A model generated the notes under the pieces. That model was given only the letters and a program-made list of their open reading frames with translations, searched no databases and was not told the DNA's origin. Position numbers and translations under genes: made by a program. Positions 34,533-42,270 of a DNA stretch of 45,142 bases are shown here, piece by piece. Numbering within the stretch: position 1 is the stretch's first letter; every line of letters begins with the position of its first letter. The DNA is taken from NCBI GenBank assembly GCA_016302965.1, contig JAEDMP010000010.1, positions 1 through 45,142 on the forward strand, given 5' to 3'. The DNA is from Bacteroidaceae bacterium. GTDB lineage: Bacteria; Bacteroidota; Bacteroidia; Bacteroidales; Bacteroidaceae.

Positions 34533-35882
34533 ATGAACAACGAGACCTATCTGAAACTCTGGCAAGACGTGAGAGCCCACTTCATTATCAAACAAGATAT
34601 GAAGGAAGAACAACAAATTATCAGCGAAATTACCCAGGGGGTAAGCTTCAAGGGAGCCAATCTCTGGGTACTCATCTTCGCTATCTTCACCGCTTCACTT
34701 GGCCTCAACGTCAACTCAACAGCCGTCATCATCGGCGCGATGCTCATTTCCCCTCTCATGGGTCCTATTATCGGTATGGGACTCGCTATGGGCATCAACG
34801 ATATCGAGCTGCTGAGACGCGCCGCCAAAAACTTTGGTGTTGCCACCCTTATCAGTGTACTCACAGCCATGGTCTACTTCACCCTCACCCCATTGGGAGA
34901 AGCCCAGTCAGAACTGTTAGCGCGCACCATGCCTACTATCTATGACGTGCTCATAGCTACCTTTGGCGGAGCTGCAGGCATCCTTGCGCTCTGCACGCGA
35001 GGCAATGCCAATGTCATTCCAGGTGTAGCCATCGCCACAGCACTCATGCCACCTCTCTGTACAGCAGGCTATGGACTGGCCACCGGTCACATCCTTTACT
35101 TCCTGGGGGCTTTCTACCTATTCTTCATCAATACGGTATTCATCAGCCTTGCCACCTATGCCGGCGTACGGCTCATGCATTTCCACCGCAAGGAGTTCCA
35201 GACTCCAGGATTGGAACGCAAGGCCAAACGATTGGTGATGGGTATAGCTGTGGTGACAATGATTCCTGCAGTGGTCATGACTATCGGCATCGTTAGACGG
35301 AGCCTTTTCGACAACCAGCTCTCCCGTTTCATGAAAACGGAGCTGGAGCAACCTGGCACCCAAATTATCTCCAACTCTGTGGATGAAGAGAAAAAAATGC
35401 TGCACATCGTGGCTGTGGGCAGGGAAATCTCTGATTCCACTCAGCGTGTAGCCACCAAGAACATGCAGCACTACCACCTTGACAACTATACGCTCAACAT
35501 CATCCAAGGCGAGAAGTCTGACAGTGTATTACTCAACAGCAAACTGTCACAACTGCATAGTACCAGGGATGCCGACCACCAGAAACTGATGGAAATCTCA
35601 TCACAACTGAGCGAGACCAAGAACCGTCTGGAGAACTACACACGTCTGGAACAACTCGCTACCGAGACAAGAGAGGAGATGAAGAGCCTCTTCCCCCAAG
35701 TGAGAACCCTCAGTCTGGCCAGAGTATCCGAAGCCCACCGCGACACCACCGCCACCAGCCAGTTTGTGGCGGCCATCATCAGCACAGATCCCAAGCCCCA
35801 ATTGACAGCCGCCGACCGCAAACGGCTGCACGACTGGCTGAAGGCGAGAACCAAGGTCGACAGTTTAGTGATATATGAATAG
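34533..35882 (+). CDS. DUF389-family membrane protein with C-terminal coiled coil
   Basis: The 449-residue protein has an N-terminal helix (MKEEQQIISEITQGVSF), then a DUF389 membrane region with about six spans (IFTASLGLNVNSTAVIIGAM, LISPLMGPIIGMGLAMG, ATFGGAAGILALCTRG, FYLFFINTVFISLATYAGV). Residues ~285-450 are a soluble domain with a predicted coiled coil (LSQLHSTRDADHQKLMEISS to RLENYTRLEQLATETREEMK). Family function is unknown. The C-terminal tail is longer than the minimal family member. It ends 6 bases before the GT2 start. Confidence 0.85.
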   Translation: MNNETYLKLWQDVRAHFIIKQDMKEEQQIISEITQGVSFKGANLWVLIFAIFTASLGLNVNSTAVIIGAMLISPLMGPIIGMGLAMGINDIELLRRAAKNFGVATLISVLTAMVYFTLTPLGEAQSELLARTMPTIYDVLIATFGGAAGILALCTRGNANVIPGVAIATALMPPLCTAGYGLATGHILYFLGAFYLFFINTVFISLATYAGVRLMHFHRKEFQTPGLERKAKRLVMGIAVVTMIPAVVMTIGIVRRSLFDNQLSRFMKTELEQPGTQIISNSVDEEKKMLHIVAVGREISDSTQRVATKNMQHYHLDNYTLNIIQGEKSDSVLLNSKLSQLHSTRDADHQKLMEISSQLSETKNRLENYTRLEQLATETREEMKSLFPQVRTLSLARVSEAHRDTTATSQFVAAIISTDPKPQLTAADRKRLHDWLKARTKVDSLVIYE

Positions 35883-35888
35883 ACAACT

Positions 35889-36800
35889 ATGAAACTCAGC
35901 ATCATTGTTCCCGTCTACCGGGTAGAGAACACACTCGACCGCTGTATTGAAAGCATCATTCGGCAGTCATTCCGCGACATCCAGCTTATCTTGGTGGATG
36001 ATGCCTCGCCCGACCGCTGCCCAGACATCTGCGACAACTGGGTACAGAAGGACCACCGCATCCAGGTAATCCATCTTGCGGAGAATGGAGGTCTGAGCAA
36101 GGCTCGCAATGAGGGTATGAAGAAGGCAAGAGGAGAATATTTGATGTTTGTCGACAGTGATGACCGGCTTGAGCCTGATACACTGGAGCAGCTCATGGGC
36201 ATTTTGACAGTACATCCAGACTTTGACATGCTGGAATTTCCTGTCATCGAACACTACGGCAATCCACTACGTCAGCAACTGCTCTCTTTCGGCCAAAATA
36301 AGACCTACACCGATTGGCGCAAATACTGGCTTGAAGAGAAAACCTACCTGCACAGTTATGCCTGGAACAAGGTGTACCGCCGCGAACTGTTGCGCGGCAT
36401 CTGGTTTCCTGAAGGCGTGGTGTTTGAGGATTTGTGGTTTCTGCCCCAGGTTATCAAACGTTGCCGGCTCATAGCCAACACCTCCGTTGGACTCTATTAT
36501 TATTATGACAATCTTGACGGCATCACCCATACAGCCGGGGCCAAAGAGCTGAAAAACCAACTCGATGCCCACCTGCACCTATTGTCGGAAATACACGATG
36601 CAGGCTACTATGAGGCGACCATCAACACCGCTATCGACTACTACGAGCACAGCGGACAGATAATCAATCTTCCCCGGCTGCCCTATCAAAGCAGTCTTAA
36701 ACTGAAGATTAACAGATGGTTGGGATTCAAGACATTATGCATCATGAGCAAACTGGTGCACCAATATCTTGGCAAGAAACCATCGCCAAGCACCAAATGA
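35889..36800 (+). CDS. GT2-family glycosyltransferase
   Basis: The 303-residue protein has the GT-A fold of family 2: SIIVPVYRVENTLDRCIESI, ILVDDASPDRCPDICDNW, LSKARNEGMKKARGEYLMFV and the DSDD metal motif, then the acceptor region (YAWNKVYRRELLRGIWFPEG, VVFEDLWFLPQV). It resembles enzymes adding sugars to surface polysaccharides. It is 6 bases from the upstream gene and 61 bases from the next transferase. Donor and acceptor unknown. Confidence 0.9.
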   Translation: MKLSIIVPVYRVENTLDRCIESIIRQSFRDIQLILVDDASPDRCPDICDNWVQKDHRIQVIHLAENGGLSKARNEGMKKARGEYLMFVDSDDRLEPDTLEQLMGILTVHPDFDMLEFPVIEHYGNPLRQQLLSFGQNKTYTDWRKYWLEEKTYLHSYAWNKVYRRELLRGIWFPEGVVFEDLWFLPQVIKRCRLIANTSVGLYYYYDNLDGITHTAGAKELKNQLDAHLHLLSEIHDAGYYEATINTAIDYYEHSGQIINLPRLPYQSSLKLKINRWLGFKTLCIMSKLVHQYLGKKPSPSTK

Positions 36801-36861
36801 TAATCACACTGCATCTGAAAGAACCATACGAATCAATTAACAGCCGAATCAAACAACAGAG

Positions 36862-37956
36862 ATGAAGATACTACTGCTCGGAGAATATAGCCATGTTCAC
36901 TGGACCCTCGCCGAGGGACTACGCCATCTGGGACACCAGGTGACGGTAGCCTCCAATGGTGACTTCTGGAAGAATTATCCGCGCGACATCGACCTGAACC
37001 GAAAGGCAGGAATATGCGGTTTTATCAACTTCACCGCACGCCTCATCAAGGCGCTGCCTTCGATGCGGGGCTATGATGTGGTACAACTCATCAACCCAAT
37101 GTTTCTCGAGCTCAAGGCGGAGCGCATCCAGCACATCTATCGCTACCTGCGACAACACAATGGCAAACTCGTTTTGGGAGCATTCGGCATGGACTATTAC
37201 TGGGTACACGAATGCTGCACACGCAAACCACTGCGCTACAGCGACTTCAATTTTGGCAATGAACTGCGCCAGAATCCAGAGGCACTCACCGAACGAAGAG
37301 ATTGGGTAGGTACAGTAAAACAACGGCTGAACGAACTGATAGCCAGCGAGGCTGATGCCATCGTAGCCGGACTCTATGAATACTGGGTGTGCTATCAGCC
37401 CCTGTTCCCCGCAAAGACCCACTTCATCCCGTTCCCCATCCAGACACCCCACAAAGAGCCTATCAACCTATGGCATCCCGGACAGCCACTAAAGCTCTTT
37501 ATCGGCATCAACCGTACCCGCTCCTCCTACAAGGGGACAGATGTCATGCTCCAAGCCGCCCAACGAGTGGCAGCCCGACATCCTGCCAATGTGGAGTTGC
37601 GCATTGCCGAGAGTATTCCCTTCGCGCAATACCGGGTGCTCATGGAAGGCAGTGATGCCATCCTCGACCAACTCTACAGCTATACGCCTGCCATGAATGC
37701 GTTGGAAGCCATGAGCAAAGGCATCATCTGTATCGGAGGAGGCGAACCCGAGAATTATCAGATACTGGGCGAAGAGGAACTGCGCCCCATCATCAATGTC
37801 GATCCGAAGATGGAAAGTGTAGAGGCCGCACTGGAAACACTTGCCACCCATCCTGAACGTATCAATCAATTGAAACAGCAAAGTATTGATTATATTCTCC
37901 GCCATCACGACTATCTCAAAGTGGCACGACAGTATGAACAGCTCTACTGTTTATGA
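36862..37956 (+). CDS. Glycosyltransferase, GT1/GT4-like (GT-B fold)
   Basis: The 364-residue protein starts with the GT-B N-terminal strand KILLLGEYSHVHWTLAEGLR. The C-terminal half carries KLFIGINRTRSSYKGTDVML, VELRIAESIPFAQYRVLMEG, DAILDQLYSYTPAMNALEAM and SKGIICIGGGEPENYQILGE, typical of a GT4-type nucleotide-sugar site (a Glu near the end of the E-x7-E motif region). Substrate unknown. Its stop overlaps the next ATG (ATGA), showing translational coupling to the flippase. Confidence 0.83.
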   Translation: MKILLLGEYSHVHWTLAEGLRHLGHQVTVASNGDFWKNYPRDIDLNRKAGICGFINFTARLIKALPSMRGYDVVQLINPMFLELKAERIQHIYRYLRQHNGKLVLGAFGMDYYWVHECCTRKPLRYSDFNFGNELRQNPEALTERRDWVGTVKQRLNELIASEADAIVAGLYEYWVCYQPLFPAKTHFIPFPIQTPHKEPINLWHPGQPLKLFIGINRTRSSYKGTDVMLQAAQRVAARHPANVELRIAESIPFAQYRVLMEGSDAILDQLYSYTPAMNALEAMSKGIICIGGGEPENYQILGEEELRPIINVDPKMESVEAALETLATHPERINQLKQQSIDYILRHHDYLKVARQYEQLYCL

Positions 37957-39530
37957 GAAGAGAAACTGATATGAACAACAACCACAACGAAGAGACAGAG
38001 CCGTTGATTCTTCACCATCAGGAACAAGAACTGCTGGACAAGGAACAACTGGAAAAGGAGGAAAACAGCTACACCCACGTGCTGAAATATGCGGGGGTGT
38101 TTGGCGGCGTGCAGGGTCTGAACATTCTCATCGGCCTGGTACGCAACAAACTCGTTGCGCTACTTCTGGGGCCTGGAGGCATGGGACTGATGTCACTGCT
38201 CACTACCACACTCAACTTCATCTCCAATTCCACCTCCTTCGGCATCTCGTTCAGCGCTGTCAAAAACATCTCCGAACTGTTCGACCAGGGCAGCCTCCGC
38301 CATACCCGCCATTTCGTAGGTGTCGTGCGAAGCTGGTGCCTGCTGGCAGCCCTATTGGGCATGGTTGTATGTGTATCGCTGGGTTCCATCCTGAGCGATT
38401 ATACCTTCGCCTGGGGTGACCATACCCTCCATTTCATGCTGCTGGCACCCGCTGTGGGAATGCTGGCAGTAACCGGAGGCGAGATGGCCATCCTCAAGGG
38501 TATGCGCCGCCTCAAGTCACTGGCAGTCATCCAACTGTTCTGCGTAATCGTGATGCTGCTCATTTCCGTACCCGTATTCTATTTCTTCGGTGAGTCGGGC
38601 ATCGTCCCTGTCATCGTGGCAGGAGCCTTCGTCTCCATGGCAGCCGCCTGCCATTTCACCTTCCGCATCTTCCCCTACTCCATCCGCCATCTCTGGAGCC
38701 ATCTCTCCGAAGGTTATCCGATGGTGAGGCTGGGCATCGCATTCATCCTTGCCGGCGTGCTGGGCAGCGGTGCCGAGATGCTGGTCAGGAGTTATCTCAA
38801 CCTCCAAGGTGAACTCAGCACCGTGGGCTTCTACTCCTCGGCCTACATGCTCATCATCACCTATACCGGCATGGTGTTCTCTGCCATGGAGACCGACTAT
38901 TTTCCCCGGCTCTCCGCAGCCAACAACGACCAGCACCTCTTCTGTCAGGCCGCCAACCGTCAGGCCGAAGTGGCCTTGCTCATGGTGTCTCCAATGCTTG
39001 TCGGACTCATTGTGGCGCTTCCGCTGCTCATCCCCATGCTCTACTCCCACGAGTTCATGCCCATCGTGTCAATGGCCCAGATAGCCACCTTTGCCATGTA
39101 TGCCAAAGCCCTTTCGCTGCCCATCAGTTATATGCCCCTCGCCAAAGGCAAATCCCAACATTTTATGGCCATGGAGAGTCTCTATGACCTCATGCTCGTT
39201 GCGGGTGTGGTGATAGGCTACCACTATGGTGGCCTGGTGGGTACAGGTGTGGCACTGGCAGCCATCCATTGGATAGAACTGGGGGCTTTGATTATCTTTG
39301 CACATGCCAAATACGGGTTGCAACTCTCCTCACCAATCATCAAGTACATGTCGTTGCAACTCCCCATCGGCATCCTCGCCTGGGCTTCCGCCCAACTCTT
39401 CAGCGGATGGCTCTATTGGTGTGCCTCCATCCTCTTTGTCTCGCTGAGCGCCATTGTCTCCCTCTATATCCTCCATCAAAAAACCTCCCTCTGGAATGCC
39501 CTGATGGAGCGCATTCACAGAAGGAGGTAG
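37953..39530 (+). CDS. Polysaccharide flippase, Wzx/MATE-like
   Basis: The 525-residue protein has a charged ~45-residue N-terminus (His/Glu-rich) and about 12-14 spans (VFGGVQGLNILIGLVRNKLV, LLGPGGMGLMSLLTTTLNFI, ...). This is the layout of an oligosaccharide flippase of the polysaccharide-transport family. It starts at the ATG overlapping the GT stop by 4 bases; ATG 37971 is also possible. With the two transferases it forms a three-gene glycan module lacking a polymerase or ligase nearby. The stop is 22 bases from the stop of the convergent porin gene. Confidence 0.85.
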   Translation: MRRETDMNNNHNEETEPLILHHQEQELLDKEQLEKEENSYTHVLKYAGVFGGVQGLNILIGLVRNKLVALLLGPGGMGLMSLLTTTLNFISNSTSFGISFSAVKNISELFDQGSLRHTRHFVGVVRSWCLLAALLGMVVCVSLGSILSDYTFAWGDHTLHFMLLAPAVGMLAVTGGEMAILKGMRRLKSLAVIQLFCVIVMLLISVPVFYFFGESGIVPVIVAGAFVSMAAACHFTFRIFPYSIRHLWSHLSEGYPMVRLGIAFILAGVLGSGAEMLVRSYLNLQGELSTVGFYSSAYMLIITYTGMVFSAMETDYFPRLSAANNDQHLFCQAANRQAEVALLMVSPMLVGLIVALPLLIPMLYSHEFMPIVSMAQIATFAMYAKALSLPISYMPLAKGKSQHFMAMESLYDLMLVAGVVIGYHYGGLVGTGVALAAIHWIELGALIIFAHAKYGLQLSSPIIKYMSLQLPIGILAWASAQLFSGWLYWCASILFVSLSAIVSLYILHQKTSLWNALMERIHRRR

Positions 39531-39552
39531 GAGATACAGCGGGACAATCAGA

Positions 39553-40638
39553 TCAGAACCGGACACTCACCTGGCAATCCACCAGGTTGTAGTTTTGCTT
39601 ACCCGAGGGCTGTGTACGGTCGTTCACCCAAACGTAGTGTACTTGCGCCTTCACTTTTTTGTAGAAGATGTAGTCGACACCCAGCTCATACTGGTTTTTC
39701 GACGAAGTCCAGTCGGCACGGTCACGATAAACATCATACCGTGCCTTGACATGGCACACATTCTTCTGGATGGGCGCGATGAGTGCCGCATACCATCCGT
39801 CAGCCTTGTCGCCATTGGCCTTGATGGCAATGTCTGAAGCCGAGGTGCTCTTGAAGGCTGCTCCCTGACTGTGGATATATTCAGAGCGAATGGTCCAGTC
39901 ATTGGCCTTATACTCTCCGCCGACAGCATATCGGTTGCGCGCCACACTCACCACACGTTGCACGCCGTCGGCATCTGCCCCCTTATGCGCATAACTGCCA
40001 TGCCATCCGAAGGCTCCCAATCGCAATCCCTCAACCGGCATCAGCCAGATTCCTCCTATCAGGTCTTTCGAATTGTTCACATCGCTTGAGTTGGTACCCT
40101 GTCCATTGTAGACACCTATCTGATAGTGGAGCCAGTTGCGTCCATCTGCATCGGGCATCAAGTCACCTTGCAGCTGTACGCCCACATCGCGTCCGTTGCT
40201 GGAGTGCTCTCCCACCCGGTCGCTGAATCCCGCCAGTTTGCTGATTACCTGGGAATACGCGATGAATCCCTGGTCGATAGGATTCATGGGATTCTCAAAG
40301 GTGAATGCGCGTTTGAATTGTCCCACCTTCACCTTGGCAAATCCGTACTTCTGCCATTCAACAAAGGCATCCACGATACGCGGACCGCTGGATGTGCCCG
40401 GCGTACCGTTGAGCTGCGCCTGTATCCGATATGTGAAATCATTGGTCACCTTGCCATCCACCGTCATGCGCACCAAGCGTGTACTGAAGTTGTCTTTGGG
40501 TGTCTTGTCTTCCTGCGACGAATATTGGTATTCGCCAATCACATAGCCTCCCACCTTGATATTCTTATACCATTCGCTTTGGGCAGAAGCAGTAAGCCCC
40601 CAAGTGGCAAGTGCCGCCACTGTCATGATTTTTTTCAT
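39553..40638 (-). CDS. OprO/OprP-like porin
   Basis: The 361-residue protein has a signal peptide (MTVAALATWGLTASAQ) and alternating beta-strands of a porin barrel: GGYVIGEYQYSSQEDKTPKD, TRLVRMTVDGKVTNDFTYRI, GFAKVKVGQFKRAFTFENPM, ending with a C-terminal Phe after VDCQVSVRF, as is usual for outer-membrane barrels. In Bacteroidetes such proteins are annotated as phosphate-selective porin O/P; the ion preference is not shown by sequence. The gene lies 39 bases downstream of rlmD with no promoter between, so probably read with it. Confidence 0.88.
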   Translation of the reverse strand: MKKIMTVAALATWGLTASAQSEWYKNIKVGGYVIGEYQYSSQEDKTPKDNFSTRLVRMTVDGKVTNDFTYRIQAQLNGTPGTSSGPRIVDAFVEWQKYGFAKVKVGQFKRAFTFENPMNPIDQGFIAYSQVISKLAGFSDRVGEHSSNGRDVGVQLQGDLMPDADGRNWLHYQIGVYNGQGTNSSDVNNSKDLIGGIWLMPVEGLRLGAFGWHGSYAHKGADADGVQRVVSVARNRYAVGGEYKANDWTIRSEYIHSQGAAFKSTSASDIAIKANGDKADGWYAALIAPIQKNVCHVKARYDVYRDRADWTSSKNQYELGVDYIFYKKVKAQVHYVWVNDRTQPSGKQNYNLVDCQVSVRF

Positions 40639-40677
40639 CTTATTATTTGTTTATTCCGTAAAATGATTCTTTGCTAT

Positions 40678-42096
40678 TCATCTTTTCACCAGCAATACCA
40701 CATTCTCCACATGCGGCGTATGGGGGAACATGTCCACGGGCTGCACCTCTGCCACCCGATAGAGCGAGTCGAGCAAAGAGAGGTCGCGTGCCTGAGTGGC
40801 AGGATTACAACTCACGTATACGATACGGTCCGGTGCAGCCCGCAGAATCGTATCGATAACATCCTGGTGCATACCTGCACGTGGCGGATCCGTAATGATG
40901 ACATCGGGCCGACCATGCGATGCGATAAAATCATCATTGAGTATATCCTTCATGTCACCCGCATAGAAAAGGGTGTTCGCAATACCATTGAGTTCAGAGT
41001 TGACCTTGGCATCCTCGATGGCCTCGGGCACATATTCGATACCGATGACCTGCCGTGCCTGCCGTGCCACGAAGTTGGCAATGGTTCCTGTGCCTGTATA
41101 GAGGTCGTAAACCAGCTCCTTGCCCGTAAGTCCGGCAAACTCGCGGGCCACACAATAAAGGTGATAGGCCTGCTCGGTGTTGGTCTGATAGAAACTCTTG
41201 GGACCTACTTTGAACCGTAGTTCCTCCATGGTCTCGATGATATGGTCGTTTCCCTTGAACACCTTCACGTCCAGGTCGCCGATGGTGTCATTGCACTTCT
41301 GGTTGTCTACATATAATAAAGAGGTGATTTGCGGAAAACTGTCAGCCACAAATTGCATCAGTCCCCAAGCGCGCTCCTCGTCGCCGTCCTGTTCGAAATG
41401 GAACTGGATGATGAGCATCCACTCACCGGTATTGGAGTTACGGATGATGAGGTCTCTGAGCAGTCCGTTCTGTGCCCTGAGGTCGAAGAAACTGATGGCA
41501 TGGCCGAAGGCATAGTCACGAATGGCATTGCGGATGTCATTGTGCAGATTGTCCATGAGCCAGCACTTCTCGATGGGCAGAATCTTGTCGAAGGCTCCAG
41601 TGATATGGAACCCGATGCCGTTCATGTTGTCGTATCGGTAACCGGATGCCACCTGCTCACGGGTGAGCCATCGTTTGTTACTGCATCCAAACTCCAGTTT
41701 GTTGCGATATTCCAGGGTCTTCACACTGCCCATAATGGGGCGGAACGGCGGCAGTTCCACCTTTCCGATGCGGCGCAACTGGTTTTCCACCTGACTCTGC
41801 TTGGCCTCGAGCTGTGCGCTGTAGGGCAGATTCTGCCATTTGCATCCACCGCACACTCCGAAATGCTCGCAAACGGGCACCTCCCTCACCTTACTATAAG
41901 AGAGGAATCTCACCACATCGCCTTCACAATAACTATGCTTCTTTTTCTTCAACTGAATGTCCACAACATCCCCGGGTACACAAAAGGGGACAAACACCAC
42001 CATATCGTCAACACGTGCCAGGGCCTTGCCCTCGGCAGCCACGTCTGTAATGGTTACAGCCTCCAAAAGAGGCAGCGGTTTTTTCTTTCTACTCAT
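40678..42096 (-). CDS. rlmD: 23S rRNA (uracil-C5)-methyltransferase, RlmD/RumA family
   Basis: The 472-residue enzyme methylates a uracil of 23S rRNA using S-adenosylmethionine. It starts with a TRAM RNA-binding domain (ITDVAAEGKALARVDDMVVF), then an iron-sulfur site with Cys76, Cys82, Cys85 in CEHFGVCGGCKWQNLPY, the SAM-binding region (LVYDLYTGTGTIANFVARQA) and DPPRAGMH. The catalytic Cys430 is in IVYVSCNPATQARDLS. I assign it to RlmD by similarity, though a RumB/RlmC-like specificity or m5U tRNA activity cannot be excluded. The ATG at 42096 is chosen; an in-frame TTG upstream at 42120 is unlikely. Confidence 0.85.
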   Translation of the reverse strand: MSRKKKPLPLLEAVTITDVAAEGKALARVDDMVVFVPFCVPGDVVDIQLKKKKHSYCEGDVVRFLSYSKVREVPVCEHFGVCGGCKWQNLPYSAQLEAKQSQVENQLRRIGKVELPPFRPIMGSVKTLEYRNKLEFGCSNKRWLTREQVASGYRYDNMNGIGFHITGAFDKILPIEKCWLMDNLHNDIRNAIRDYAFGHAISFFDLRAQNGLLRDLIIRNSNTGEWMLIIQFHFEQDGDEERAWGLMQFVADSFPQITSLLYVDNQKCNDTIGDLDVKVFKGNDHIIETMEELRFKVGPKSFYQTNTEQAYHLYCVAREFAGLTGKELVYDLYTGTGTIANFVARQARQVIGIEYVPEAIEDAKVNSELNGIANTLFYAGDMKDILNDDFIASHGRPDVIITDPPRAGMHQDVIDTILRAAPDRIVYVSCNPATQARDLSLLDSLYRVAEVQPVDMFPHTPHVENVVLLVKR

Positions 42097-42117
42097 ACTG
42101 TTTTCGCTATTTTTCTG

Positions 42118-42125
42118 CAAAAGTA
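42118..42125 (-). promoter_or_regulatory. Putative -7 box for the rlmD-porin transcript
   Basis: Read on the - strand this is TACTTTTG (TAnnTTTG), 22 bases before the rlmD ATG. No convincing -33 element is visible. Confidence 0.35.
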
Positions 42126-42166
42126 ATATAAATTATTAAGATTCGGGTCAGTTTTTTGCTCATTTT

Positions 42167-42198
42167 CTTGCAACATTTAAATAATTGCCTTATATTTG
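42167..42198 (+). promoter_or_regulatory. Putative ppdK promoter
   Basis: CTTG at 42167-42170 (one mismatch to TTTG) and TATATTTG at 42191-42198 are 20 bases apart, as expected for the Bacteroidetes -33/-7 promoter. This predicts a leader of about 65 bases before the ATG at 42271. The AT-rich leader contains no hairpin that I can see. Confidence 0.6.
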
Positions 42199-42270
42199 CA
42201 TATTAGAATTCTTAATCTTAAATTAACACATTCATTATTCTTTATTATAACACATAACAAAAACCAATTT

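Noticed and set aside
40126..41220. 364-codon + strand open frame across the porin and rlmD
   Set aside because: It spans two well-supported - strand genes and their junction, and has no family features.
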